Shown: positions 36,633 through 48,267 of the stretch, one piece after another
Numbering within the stretch: position 1 is the stretch's first letter
Layout of the letters: each line of letters starts with the position of its first letter
Assembly: GCF_034702125.1 (NCBI RefSeq)
Contig: NC_085861.1
Span: forward strand, 5,369,349 to 5,433,348
Origin: Engraulis encrasicolus
Lineage: Eukaryota; Chordata; Actinopteri; Clupeiformes; Engraulidae
Length of the DNA stretch: 64,000 nt
Direction of reading: 5' to 3'
Made by a program: the position numbers and the translations under genes
Notes under the pieces: model-generated
What the model saw: the letters and a program-made list of their open reading frames with translations, nothing else
What the model was told of the DNA's origin: nothing
The model's database searches: none

Positions 36633-36709
36633 GGACCTCTGCACACTTAAAATCCTTTTTCTTTTATTTTATTATTTCATAAAAAAGGATTTTAAGTGTG
36701 CGGACCTCT
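36633..36709. repeat. Short perfect foldback
   Basis: 'gcacacttaaaatccttttt' pairs with 'aaaaaggattttaagtgtgc' around an AT-rich loop. About 77 bp, miniature-MITE-like; it could form a stable hairpin. Confidence 0.75.
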
Positions 36710-37007
36710 CACTTCGACACTACAGTCAGCCTTTGTCCTGCACCTTTTCCTGGGATGTGCACAATCTTCACCTTCAACAAAAATCTACTAAGAGGGGTGT
36801 TGGAAGGCATATGATGAGGTCAAAAGGGGGCATTGAGAAGCTTACAATGAGGTACAGGGGGGGCGTTTATTATGAAAAGGTTGAGAACACCTGCTTTAAG
36901 GTTCCCCCACAGACAGTGACAAGTGAGGGTTCCTCTTTGAGTTTTTAAACAAAATGGGTCATTGATAGCCGGTCCTGACAGCTTTGCAGTGCAGTGTCCC
37001 AGTTACG

Positions 37008-37233
37008 CCAGAGATATGCCAATGTAATAGGTTGCTATGGGCACCTAACATGACCAAGTTCCGGTCTGCCTAAAGGGGCGTGTCATAATACTCCTAGCAT
37101 TGAATAGAACAGTTCTTAGGTCTGCCTAGGTCTGCCTAAAGGGGGATTCCCCCCCCCCCCCCCCCCTTGCAATAATAGAACCCGGAAACAATGGGCCAAT
37201 GGAATCTCTCTCTCTCTACTCTCTCTGGTTAGG
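37008..37233. repeat. Dispersed repeat, copy 2 (copy 1 at 19672-19885)
   Basis: Matches 19672-19885, with a C20-type run inserted at 37147-37166 between 'aagggggatt' and 'aataatagaacc'. Confidence 0.75.
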
Positions 37234-37756
37234 CTCCATCTTCTTATGACATAATTAGGCCGTACATTATGAAATGCTTTGAAACATTGTTTTTAAAATA
37301 GGTAAACAAAACATCAACAAAGTGACTATATCGTACACTCTCTTTTTGTCTCTCACACACCTACTTTCTCTCTCAGGCACAAATGATGCAAAATGGTTAC
37401 AGTTTTCTTGAGTAAATATTTAGAAATTGAGGTCTGTGAGAGAGCTATTCCGTCAACACCACAGCAGCATCCACAAATAAACCAGTAAATCACTTAAAAG
37501 GCGGTTTTGCGAGATGTTTACGTCTCCAAACCAGCATCTCAGCCGCATAAAATCTCAGCTCTATTTTGACAGATATAGCACAGCTCCTTAAGCGAGCGAG
37601 CGCGCCCGATGAGGAGGGACATCTCCGCTTCACTGTCTACTGTTTGACATTAAATATGCAATTTTGTAGCATTTCATGTGCTGTGCCTGCCCCACTTCTC
37701 TCCAGTAGGCCTAACCTAGAAAAGGAGATGGCATAACGAGCGTTTTGGCACACCAA

Positions 37757-37866
37757 AAAAATAAAATGAAATAAAATGAAATGAAATAAAATAAAATAAA
37801 ATAAGATAAGATAAAATAAAATAAAACAAAATAAAAAGCTCAGGCTCCATCTTTTCTTTCTCCCTG

Positions 37867-37940
<74 letters not shown>
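37757..37940. repeat. (ATAAA)n and (CT)n microsatellites
   Basis: A pentamer AT-rich repeat at 37757-37836, then CT repeat at 37868-37936 running into a short CA run. Confidence 0.93.
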
Positions 37941-37955
<15 letters not shown>

Positions 37956-40400
37956 TACATACATGTATACACAGAGACACTCACACATAGGCTACATTCT
38001 CAGATGGCGGTAAGAGATGGACAACAATGGAAATGCATATTTTAAATCATACACATTTATTTCTCTTGACAATTCATGACACATGGTTGTTCACCGATTA
38101 AAAAGGACAACTTTGTTTCAGTGTATGCAAATTTTACTTTAAACATCAGTCTGAAACAGCCTCCATGAAGGAGTTCATCCTTTTCTCTCTGCTTCTCCTC
38201 TCATGAAACCGCACAGCGGGCATTTCTAAGTTTGAGTGGAGGTCCCTGGAGACGGCGAGACGTGAAAATGTATCCTGGAAGCCCCTGAATTGCTTTTTAC
38301 CCCTTGTGGCCCCACCTGAGAAGTCAGGTGTGATATCCACTCCCACACACTTGAAACTGGGAGGGCTGGACTGGGAGGAAAACTCAGGCTGGGTATTTTA
38401 GCCAAGCTCGGCCCACCAAGCCTTAAAGGTACACTGTGCAAGATTTTAAGTTGTTTATTTCCAGAATTCATGCTACCCATTCACTAATGTTACCTTTTTC
38501 ATAAAGTCTTTCCACCATCAAATTGTAAGTATTCATTATGACGGGGAAAAATGCACTTTTCATATGAAAAGAAATAGAAATAGCTATTTTTAGCTGCAAA
38601 AATGACTTGGTACTTGGGCCATACTAGAAAATATTAATTTCAAATTTGGCAATAGGCAACCCAGTTTCAGTTTGAGCAGCTTAGTTACAGTACCTTCTTT
38701 GACTACACTGAAAAAAACGATCCAAGGGGGTCTTTGGATATGCCCAAAAGAAGGACATTGATCTAACATGTTTTTTTCATATACCGTCACTAAACACATT
38801 TAAATCATGTTGGATTGAAATGTGTCATTTGTATTTGAGTTGTGCATATTTATATCAGGTTACTGGAACATGATTTTGATATGTAAAACGTTACTAATAG
38901 GCTACTCCTGACAAGCTGGTGGCAGTAGAGTGTTATGAATGCAACCATGAATGACATTCACACGAGACCATGCGAAGAAGACCAACATCAACGGACATTT
39001 TTGACTTTCGCGCCCTTGGCTGCTTGGTAGCAGGTCCACCACACACCCCCATTCAAAAGTAAGTTTTTTATTCAACTATTTATATTTATTATCCTTCCAT
39101 TGGTGATAAACGTGTCGTTATTAGCACAACATTGAAATTGCCATGTTTGTGGATGATAGGGCTGTGAATACATTTTTCGAAACTATTTCAGTTAGTTAGT
39201 TTAGCAATCAGTGGTGGTCTAAGTTCATCAATACCGAAGTGGAATACCTAGTTTTTCCTTCTCAATCTTCAGAGTGAAATACATCGGTACTTTAATAGAG
39301 GGTAGTAGTATTTTGTGACAGAGAAGTATTACTTCATAAACAGTCGTGTTGGTTCCTCTGGTTCATTCTATTTACTGTCAATGCTCTGGTTGCATGCCGA
39401 GGAGCGAGTGAACGGCTCGAAACCCTCGAGGAGCTCTGTGTGACGTGACCCCGTGTAGAAAAGGCTGGTAGAACTGCGAAGCTCGCGTCTTCTCCTGTGG
39501 GTGAAGACGGTTACATTAGCTATCGACTGGGCTAGCTACAGGGTTCCCACCATGGTAAAATATCTTACCCACCGTTATAAATAATGTACTCCTGGTCAAA
39601 CTAAGTGAATATGTGTCTGAACTGCAGAACCATGATTGTAACGCACGCGCACCTCAAAAGTATGGTGCCTCTAACAGAGACGGTTTAGGTAGGAGCTGTA
39701 AATATCTACGGGGGAATGGGCACATGTTTGTACGTGGCGTTATGGCACCCTGTATCATTCCGTGATATCACGGTGATAAAGATGACTGAATAATGCACTG
39801 TACTTAAACCACTGATGGAATGATACATGGTGCCTTCACGCTTCGCAGGCTATGCGATTTCCCCAGAACATATTGCTTGTAATATTATCCTATTGTTTAG
39901 TCGCTGGCTTCCTGCAGTTGTTAAGTTTCTGTTCAACCCCCCTTTCGTGTAATCAGCTCTAACTTGCCGTTTTAGTTACTCCCTCATATAATTTCTCCAT
40001 AATGGTGGAAGTAAGCACTAGTATTCACGTAATCAGTTATTTAGTCATGTTGTCTTAGTAGGTTTTATTGGGCCAGGCATACATGAAAGGCTTCAATATA
40101 ACTTATTTTAAACGTGTACTTGTATCCTGTCTCGTGGCACTGCCGTCACTGCTTAGTATAACGCGATTGCCACAACATAAAACCTCTTGACTCTTAAAGG
40201 GACAGCAGTGGTCCACGCAGTCTGGCTCTCCTGCTTTACTATTTAACTGTACTACTTCTGTGTGTGTGTTGGGGGGGGGGGGGTTAAAACACTGAATGTT
40301 ATCAACCTGAACACTCCATTTTGCATTGATAGGAAAATACTGTAATTATGTAATGAATATGTTTTGCTTATCAAGATCATGTTCTATGACAGACATTGTT

Positions 40401-40727
40401 GCACCAGCAGGAGATTATCAGCGACATGCCCATGGCCACCGACTTCAAGTCCTGCTGGCCAGAAATGTTGGATATTGGAGAGGTAATGTTTTTACTCAGT
40501 AGGAAGTACTGGCTTGTATATTGTATGATACCCATGACATTAAGTGTTCCTTAACATACTGTCTTCTGGGCCTTTTTTTTTGTCATTTCAGATCCATGCA
40601 GAGTTAACTCGTTACCACTATGCCACTGCAGTTAAAGTTTCTTTCCCAGCTGGACCTCCACTGCGATGACCTGGTGAAAATCTTCCAGAAGAGGGGAGGG
40701 CACACCGCAAGAAAACTGCAGTCAGTG
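40401..40727 (+). pseudogene. Captured exon cassette 1 (SAMD3-like fragment)
   Basis: Exon a ends at 40482 before GTAATG and encodes EIISDMPMATDFKSCWPEML. Exon b (40592-40727, after 'tgtcatttcag' and before GTAAGT) encodes PLQLKFLSQLDLHCDDLVKI and on to KRGGHTARKLQSV. A tryptophan-proline block followed by an F-L-x-QLD segment and GG matches my memory of SAMD3-like proteins abundant in fish; no search could be run. At the start of exon b the frame is shifted by one base compared with copy 3, so the two parts do not read through. Confidence 0.45.
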
Positions 40728-41056
40728 GTAAGTAAAGGTGCCCCACTTCCTGTCCTTGAGGTGAACTTGTTAGTTTTCTTCAATGCATTTATACCTGGTA
40801 TGACTTGGCGTTTCAATCCCCAGCCCTTCTCAACACACGCGTGCCTAAGCCTACCGGTAGTTTGGTAATGTCACAATGTGATGTTAATGTCATATTTCTC
40901 AATTCATCTGACTGGGCGGTGGGCTGAGGGCATGTGGAAACAAAGAATGTTGTCAACCTGAACACTCCATTTTGCATTGATAGGAAAATGATTAAGTAAT
41001 GAATATGTTTTGCTTATCAAGATCATGTTTTTTGACAGACATTTGTGTTCCACCAG

Positions 41057-41746
41057 CAGGAGATCATCAGCGACATGCCCATGGCCACCGACTTCAAGTC
41101 CTGCTGGCCAGAAATGTTGGATATTGGAGAGGTAATGTTTCTACTCAGTAGGAAGTACTGGCTTGTGTATTGTATGATACCCATGACATTATGATTAAGT
41201 GTTTCCTGTGTAGAATGTGGCCAGAATTGGTACTGCAACTATGCTGCTAATTGAAATAGTGCTGCATTTTGCCAAATTTGATCTTTTCATGAATATTTAC
41301 TAAATAATAAACCAATATTTATTAGTTTAGCCAAAGTACAGTACGTTTTGCAGCTGAAAATGTCTATATCGGGAAATTCAAAGTGGCAGACCACAGAGCA
41401 GATCCCCCTTTTCATGTATGAAAAGTGCAATTATCCCAGTCATAATGAATACTCAGAATATGGTGGTGGTGGTTAGTTCATGAAAAAGGTAACATTTGTG
41501 AATGGGCAGCATGAATTCTGGAAATAAACAACTAAAATATTACACAGTGCACCTTAAACATACTGTCTTCTGTTTTTTTTTTGTTTGGTTTTTTTTTTTT
41601 GTGTCATTTCAGATCCATGCAGAGTTGACGCGTCACCACTGCCACTGCAGTTAAAGTTTCTTTCCCAGCTGGACCGCCATTGCGATGACCTGGTGAAAAT
41701 TTTCCAGAAGAGGGGAGAGCAAACCGCAAGAAAACTGCAGTCATTG
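41057..41746 (+). pseudogene. Captured exon cassette 2
   Basis: Exon a ends at 41131 and is almost identical to copy 1. Exon b is 41613-41746 (SQLDRHCDDLVKIFQKRGEQ). The intron between them has gained a TTAA MITE (41211-41566). The start of exon b is again out of frame. Confidence 0.45.
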
Positions 41747-42074
41747 GTAAGTAAAGGTGCCCCACTTCCTGTCCTTGAGGTGAACTTGTTAGTTTTCATC
41801 AATGCATTTATACCTGGTATGACTTGGCATTTCGATCCCCAGCTCTTCTCAACACGCACGCACGCACGCATGCACGCAGGCCTACCAGTTGTTTGGTAAT
41901 GTCATAATGTGATGTTAATATCATATTTCTCCCTTCATCTGACTGGGGGGTGGGCTGGGGGCATGTGGAAACAAAGAATGTTATCAACCTGAACACCTCA
42001 TTTTGCATTGATAGGAAAATGATTAAGTAATGAATGTGTTTTGCTCATCAAGATCATGTTGTTTGACAGACATT

Positions 42075-42755
42075 TGTGTTGCACCAGCAGGAGATCATCA
42101 GCGACATGCCCATGGCCACCGACTTCAGGTCCTGCTGGCCAGAAATGTTGGATATTGGAGAGGTAATGTTTCTACTCAGTAGGAAGTACTGACTTGTGAA
42201 TTGTATGATACCCATGACATTATGATATTAAGTGTTTCCTGTGTAGGATGTGGCCAGAATGGGTACTGCAACTATGCTGCTCATTGAAATAGTGCTGCAT
42301 GTTGCCAAATTTGATCTTTTCATGAATATTTACTAAATTACAAACCAATATTTATTAGTTTAGCCTACAGTAAGTTTTGCAGCTGAAATTCAAAATGGCG
42401 CAGATCCCCCTTTTCATGTATGAAAAGCGCAATTTTCCCAGTCATAAGGAATACTTTGAATATGGTGGTGGCAAGTATTCATGAAAAATGTGGTGGCAAG
42501 TATTCATGAAAAAGGTAACATTTGTGAATGGGCAGCATGAATTCTGGAAATAAACCAAAATATTACACAGTGCACCTTTAACATGTTGTCTTCTGGGCTT
42601 TTTTTTTTTTGTCATTTCAGATCCATGCAGATCCATCCATTACCACTATGCCACTGCAGTTAAAGTTTCTTTCCCAGCTGGACCTTCACTGTGATGACCT
42701 GGTGAAAATCTTCTAGAAGAGGGGAGGGCAAACCGCAAGAAAACTGCAGTCAGTG
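42075..42755 (+). pseudogene. Captured exon cassette 3 with stop codon
   Basis: Exon a ends at 42162. Exon b is 42621-42755 and keeps the frame (ITTMPLQLKFLSQLD) but has TAG at 42714-42716 in place of CAG. The intron carries another TTAA MITE (42235-42590). Confidence 0.45.
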
Positions 42756-43125
42756 GTAAGTAAAGGTGCCCCACTTCCTGTCCTTGAGGTGAACTTGTGA
42801 GTTTTCATCAATGCATTTATACCTGGTATGACTTGGCATTTTAATCCCCAGCCCTTCTCAACACACACAAACACGCGCGTGCGCAGGCCTACCGGTAGTT
42901 TGTTTACATGCATATACATATTCAAATTATTGCCTTAGTCTGACTAGGAGAACTGAGTTTTAAATATCGGACTATGCTTGTGAAGTGCAGGTAAATTTTG
43001 TCACACTGTTTCATCCTAACTGGACAGGGTTATTTTAGAGAAACGTTTCTTTGACCTATGTCGACCAGTAACATTTCTCTCTCCCCCCCCCCCCCTTTTT
43101 TTTCCTTTTTTTTTTTTTTACCTAG

Positions 43126-43314
43126 GATTTCACTGCAGCTCAGCAAACGGCCATGGGGATAAAGCTCTATGACGATGGACAATATGGACGTTCACATTGT
43201 GTGAGAAGGTGTTGGAAGTTCTTGGTGATCTTGCCTGTGGCTCTGGCTGTAGTGAGGCTTTTTGTTTTGGAATTATCTCGCCCAGAAAAATCTGTGTTTG
43301 AAAGAAGTCTGTAG
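43126..43314 (+). pseudogene. Terminal exon-like ORF of second CACTA-like element
   Basis: After a long pyrimidine tract and acceptor CCTAG, 62 codons are open (DFTAAQQTAMGIKLYDDGQY onward to VFERSL) and end at TAG 43312-43314. The phase joins exon b cleanly (QSV|DFTAA). Confidence 0.4.
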
Positions 43315-44291
43315 TGAGGCCTCAAACACACTTTACTTTAGTGTGACCTTTACCATCTAGTAACTTGGCCTGCTTCTTGGAGATCTTGACTGTGTGGCTC
43401 TGGCTTTAGTGACTGTTTGGGCTTTTCTTTTCTTTTCTTTTCTTACATTTTCAGAATGGATGCTAGCCACTCATCAGTTTTTATCCATTTCCAAGTATTC
43501 ATAATGACTGGGAATATTACAATTCATACAAGGTGGGAAGGTGGCTGTTCACCATTTTGGATTTGTTGTAATGGACCTCTTTGGCGGCAAAACTTACTGT
43601 ACTTTGATCAGATCAGTAAATATTAGTTTATTACTAAGGAAACATTCATGAAAAGATATAATTTGTGAATGGGCGACTGAAATGATATGCTGTATTTTTA
43701 AGTTACCCCAGAAAATGATAATGGTGCTAGAGGTTACAGTATCTGCCCGAATTGTCACTGAAAATGTTGCGTAGTGTGTAGTTATGCAAGACACTTCACT
43801 GCATATTGCGGTCTTCAGATTCATTTCAAAGAGCAAATTGTAAATGTGTTGCCTCTATTTAATGTAATGCGTAAAATGGATTGTGATTATGATCTGTGAA
43901 TTCAGTCTGTTCTACTCATGTGTCTGACCTGCACTAAAGGTATATCCGATGTCATGAATCATTTGTTTAAATAAAAGGAAATTTAGAGGTACATATATTT
44001 GTAAATGTAGTCTTGTTGCTGAATACCATTGGAAATTGATTCCTTTACTTTATGCACAGAGGTAATGTCCTAAAATTAGTTTAAAGCGATAAAAGGTACA
44101 ACTCAGTCAGTTTACTCAAGGGGATGTGTAAGATGAGCTTATTTCCAAAAATCACTAAGCATTAAGTTATGCATGCATTTTTGCCAAGCAGGTAATGCCT
44201 TTGTATTACCTGGAAATGTGTTGTAACATGATTTCTTCAAATAACACAATATTATAAAAGTACTGAAATGTCACTGTTCCATCAAAATTAA
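43315..44291. other. Right part of CACTA-like element, no gene seen
   Basis: AT-rich non-coding sequence with no further exon-like block. Confidence 0.4.
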
Positions 44292-44865
44292 GTGTTGGTT
44301 CAACATGATTTTAGTATGTAATATAAACCACACAACATGATTACAGTGCCACTGCACTCCATCAAAGTAAAGTGTTGGTTCAACATGATTTTATCATGTA
44401 ATATAAACCACTCAACATGATTACAATGCCACTGCACTCCATCAAAGTAAAGTGTTGGTTCAACATGATTTTATCATGTAATATTAGCCAGAATTCTATG
44501 TGTAGATGCTGCCTGAAAATAAGGCATTCATGATGCCTATAAAAATACTGTCAGGTTTACATATAAGATTTGCGTGGGATTTATGTACGACTCTAAATCA
44601 TGTAGATCCAACAACTTTTTTCTTTCAGTGTATTTCCAGCACAGTGCACCTTTAAGAGTGGCAGAATGGCAAGCCTTTGACAAAATTTTAACTATTTACT
44701 ATGAGATATTTGGACCCTAACAGCAAAAATGCTTTATTAATATCAGACTATCTCAAGGAGTCCTGTTGTGGCGACTGATCCCATTAAGAAATGTCCCCCA
44801 TGGAGGACAAAAAAGACACTACTACTACATTGAGGGGAGGGCCAGGCCAAAGTCATCTACACTAG

Positions 44866-45476
44866 TCCACCAGGCAAATGCCCTGTATGCTATATGGCCA
44901 CTCCATCATGTGGCCTATGGGGATAATGCCCTGTATGCTACATGGCCAGTCCAACCCTGTGGACTAGTCTATGGGGATGCCCTGTATGCTACATGGCCAC
45001 TACATCATGTGTACTAGTCTATGGGGATGCCCTGTATGCTACATGGCCACTACAGCCCTGTGGACTAGTCTATGGGGATAATGCCCTGTATGCTATATGG
45101 CCACTACAGCCCTGTGTACTAGTCTATGGGGATGCCCTGTATGCTACATGGCCACTACATCATGTGTACTAGTCTATGGGGATGCCCTGTATGCTACATG
45201 GCCACTACATCATGTGTACTAGTCTATGGGGATGCCCTGTATGCTACATGGCCACTCCATCATTTGTACTATGGTGATAATGCCCTGTATGCTACATGGC
45301 CACTCCATCATGTGGCCTATGGGGATAATGCCCTGTATGCTACATGGCCACTCCATCATTTGTACTATGGTGATAATGCCCTGTATGCTACATGGCCACT
45401 CCATCATGTGGCCTATGGGGATAATGCCCTGTATGCCATATGGCCACTACAGCCCTGTGTACCAGTCTATGGGGAT
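44866..45476. repeat. ~50-bp minisatellite derived from a hAT end
   Basis: About 12 units built on 'gccctgtatgctacatggcc' plus 'tctatggggat', with three alternating subtypes. The unit is the inverted internal sequence of the hAT MITE at 34168-34443 ('gggcatacagggcatttgcc'). Open frames here (WPLHHVYGDNALYAT...) are repeat artefacts. Confidence 0.9.
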
Positions 45477-45547
45477 AATGATCTTCTCCTGCACTAGAGT
45501 GCCAGTCATCACCTGCAGTTCCAGCTCTGGAGGTGTGTCATCTAGCA

Positions 45548-45905
45548 CAGTGTTTCTCAACCTTTTTTTTAGGCGAGGCACACTTTCAATTCATGGAAAA
45601 CCTCAAGGCACCCCAAAACAACAAGCCACAACATGGCATCGCATCCGATACCACAAAAGCTTAGAAAAGTAACACATCTGGTCACACAACCTACGTTCGA
45701 AGTTGGAGCTGACTGGGGCGACCTATATTTACTTTGTTGTGCGTAAATGGCAATTAAAGATTCCACTGACTAGCATTAACTGATCAATTTAGCCAAATAT
45801 GTATTATGTTACATAATTCATTTATCAGCCACGTTTCCGCGGCACCCCTGAGGGGGGCATGCGGCACCTCCCAGGGCGCCCCGGCACCCCAGTTGAGAAA
45901 CACTG
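45548..45905. mobile_element. hAT MITE (CAGTGTTTCTCAACC ends)
   Basis: CAGTGTTTCTCAACC and GTTGAGAAACACTG ends; flanks ATCTAGCA and ATCTAACA match 7 of 8. Confidence 0.85.
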
Positions 45906-45957
45906 ATCTAACATGTAGCATGAGGGCTGCTCTGGAGGTCTGTCATAACATGTAGAT

Positions 45958-46158
45958 CAGTGGTTCTCAACTGGAACAGTTTCCAGTTTCCACTGTCTTT
46001 CGGTCTCGACCCAATTTTTTTAGCGACACTCGAATGACTGCACGCTTCTATCTTATTTTTTAGCCAATGAATGAATTACGATTTTTTTTACACCACGGTG
46101 ACCCATGACCCCTCCGCGATCCACTTTTGGGTCGCGGCCCACCAGTTGAGAAACACTG
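45958..46158. mobile_element. hAT MITE (CAGTGGTTCTCAACT ends), perfect TSD
   Basis: CAGTGGTTCTCAACTGGAAC and CAGTTGAGAAACACTG; exact duplication ATGTAGAT at 45950-45957 and 46159-46166. 201 bp. Confidence 0.9.
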
Positions 46159-46174
46159 ATGTAGATCTACCATC

Positions 46175-46345
46175 AGGGCTGCTGGCAGCTTTTGCCGAGC
46201 CTGGGACAAAGTCATCTGAAAGGGCCCCCTCACCACCATGCAATACATACTACAGTACAATGTAACGAACGAGGACCCAATTCTGGGCCCCCTCTCTCTC
46301 TACTCCCCTGGGCCCGGGACAACCGACCTGACCCCTTTGTTCCCC
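46175..46345. repeat. Dispersed 'gggacaaagtcatctgaaag' repeat
   Basis: Shares 'gctggcagctttgccgagcc' and 'ggaccc aattctgggccccct' with 55020-55230. Confidence 0.65.
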
Positions 46346-46521
46346 CCTGTCGGCTCCCCGTGTGTCCCATACACAGCAGCAACACATCAGGCCTAGCCTG
46401 CATACTCTGAGACAAACTGGCAGCTTCCCTGACAAGGCGCTAGTTAAATTGGGGCCAGCAGTCTCTCATCTACTGCAACTCCTTCGCTCTGCACTGCACA
46501 CTGCACGGTGATGCCTGACAA

Positions 46522-46645
46522 TACACACACACACACACACACACATGCACGCAAGCACACACACACCCTCACACACACACACACACACACATGCACGCAA
46601 GCACACACACACACACACACACGCACACACACACACACGCATGCA

Positions 46646-46722
<77 letters not shown>
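46522..46722. repeat. (CA)n compound microsatellite
   Basis: CA repeat with several 'atgcacgcaagc' interruptions, about 200 bp. Confidence 0.96.
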
Positions 46723-46724
<2 letters not shown>

Positions 46725-46923
46725 GGGTTACCTTGACCTCTCTGAAGGATACAGCGCTGACATTTCACAGGAACACACTCACACACACACTCCCACAGGA
46801 TGAGGAATGGGGACAAAGAACCTGGTAACTGTTTTATTATGCAGCACAGAGCAGCCACATACTCTACTGTCACACATACTGCTTGTTTTTTACATATATA
46901 AACACACTGGGCTACGGGGAAAT

Positions 46924-47452
46924 ACACAGTAAAAAATACACTCTTAACACTTAGTTTAACGCTTAGAGAGTTGGGAAAAAACGGAATCTGGTATAGAGGG
47001 TGTTAAATCGACTCTAGACTCGAAGTGTTATTGAAAAAAACAGCCAAGACGAAATATGAACGAAGGAATACTAGCCAGCTACCCCCACAGGAGCAAGTTG
47101 CTACAAAGAAATACACAGTAAAAAATACAGTGTTATGAATACTTAGAGAGCTGGGGCCAAACAGAATCTAGTACAGAGGGTGTTAAATCAACTCTTCAAG
47201 TGTTCTTGAAAACAACACAGCCAAGAAGGAATATGAATGGAGAAAGACGAGGCAGCCCGGACAACAAGAGCAAGTTGCTACAAAGACTTAGACAGTAAAA
47301 ATACAGTTCTGAATACTTAGAGAGCTGGGGCCAAATAGAATATATAGGGGGTGTTAAATCAACTCTCCAAGTGTTATTGAAAACAACACAGCAAAGAAGG
47401 AATATGAATGGAGGAAGAAAAGGCAGCTACTGTACCACAAGAGCAAGTTGTC
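46924..47452. repeat. ~180-bp tandem triplication
   Basis: Three direct units starting at about 46928, 47107 and 47290 with 'cacagtaaaaaatac'. All contain 'gagggtgttaaat', 'caagtgtt.ttgaaaac' and 'agaaggaatatgaatgg'. Confidence 0.85.
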
Positions 47453-47769
47453 ACATGGAGGAGTATAAATTATACATTACATGGGCTGCACAACATGAGG
47501 AATCTATTAGTCAGTTTTCCCTGCTTGAGGTTTTTTTTTCATTTTGGTACCAAGTTCTTTGCAGTCTTCAGCATGAGTACTGTAGAGGGAATATAAGCCT
47601 AGTTCTGCTTTGCAGCTGGTGCTGGTGGTGCATCATGGTTGGGCATTTGGTAACAGGCACTCTAGATGCCCACATAAACCCACTTTGCTGGTCATCTTGT
47701 TCAAGTACTTTTTCGTGTGTGTGTAAATGTAGCTATCAAAACAAGAGTATGATATTTCCTCCTGCTCTT

Positions 47770-47906
47770 CAGTGCTGTGCATTTCTCAAAAGTATAGTTG
47801 CTAACTATGCTAGCTACTTTGCTGTTTGCAATGCGATTCCCCATTGGCAACTACTCAAATTGCTAACTGCTAACAACTACGCTTTCGAGAAATGCACCCC
47901 AGTGCT
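47770..47906. repeat. Foldback MITE
   Basis: 'gtgcatttctcaaaagtatagttgc' at the left pairs with 'caactacgctttcgagaaatgcac' at the right. Internal 'gctaac' motifs. Non-coding. Confidence 0.65.
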
Positions 47907-48044
47907 GTGGTTGGGAGAGGAGAGTACAGTCGTGAGCCATCCCACTGCATATTTCGTGCCTGGCCAATTACGAATTCTCTAAGAACAGAAATAACTACCA
48001 AATAATCTGTACATACAGAAATGTTTGCTAAATTTTCAAGTGAC

Positions 48045-48267
48045 TTTACATTACATCACATTTAGCTGACGCTTTTATTTATCCAAAGCGGTTTACAGGT
48101 ATTTTAGATACAGGGTATTGGTTACAGCCCCTGGATCAATGTGGGGTTAGGTGCCTTGCTCAAGGGCACTTCAGACATGGAAGAAGGTGCTGGTGGGCTT
48201 GGGATTTGAACCTATAATCCTCTGACCTGAAGACCAGTGCTCTAACCATTGAGCCATGACTGCCCCA
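48045..48267 (-). mobile_element. tRNA-derived SINE, near full length
   Basis: On the minus strand a tRNA-like head shows the A box TGGCTCAATGGT (48245-48256) and B box GGTTCAAATCCC (48201-48212). It is followed by the body 'gagcaaggcacctaacccca', the tail 'ctttggataaataaaagcg' and a (ATGTAA)n end. Same family as the truncated copy 5430-5625. Confidence 0.85.

Larger units (their letters stand above)
38706..44630. mobile_element. Second CACTA-like element with captured exons
   Basis: CACTGAAAAAAACGATCCAA at the left, and the complement of 'gttggatctac'-preceded CTTTCAGTG at the right, give inverted CACTGAAA ends. The TA dinucleotide is duplicated around the insertion (38704-38705 and 44631-44632). 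The interior holds three tandem two-exon cassettes plus a terminal exon; no transposase was recognised. Near the right end, 44292-44490 is a ~110-bp tandem repeat ('tggttcaacatgattttat'). Confidence 0.72.
38423..44655. mobile_element. TTAA MITE split by a CACTA-like element
   Basis: Starts TTAAAGGTACACTGTGCAAG and ends CAGCACAGTGCACCTTTAA. Comparison with intact copies (for example 60140-60500, inverted) shows that the left piece 38423-38705 and right piece 44631-44655 join as 'gtaccttctttgac|tatttccagcacagtgc'. Confidence 0.75.

Noticed and set aside
38146..38346. 66-codon minus-strand frame with coding-like composition (…GFQDTFSRLAVSRDLHSNLE…)
   Set aside because: No recognised family, no clear splice sites or partner exons. 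It might be a last exon of an unknown gene, but it cannot be supported.
44866..45476. CRISPR-like regular repeat spacing
   Set aside because: Units are adjacent with no unique spacers, and the genome is a vertebrate.
44766..45672. Several overlapping open frames of 76-148 codons
   Set aside because: They are translations of a ~50-bp minisatellite; both strands and several frames are open because the unit lacks stops.
48045..48267. True tRNA gene
   Set aside because: A and B boxes are present, but the sequence continues into a SINE body and LINE-type tail and does not form an evident cloverleaf end.
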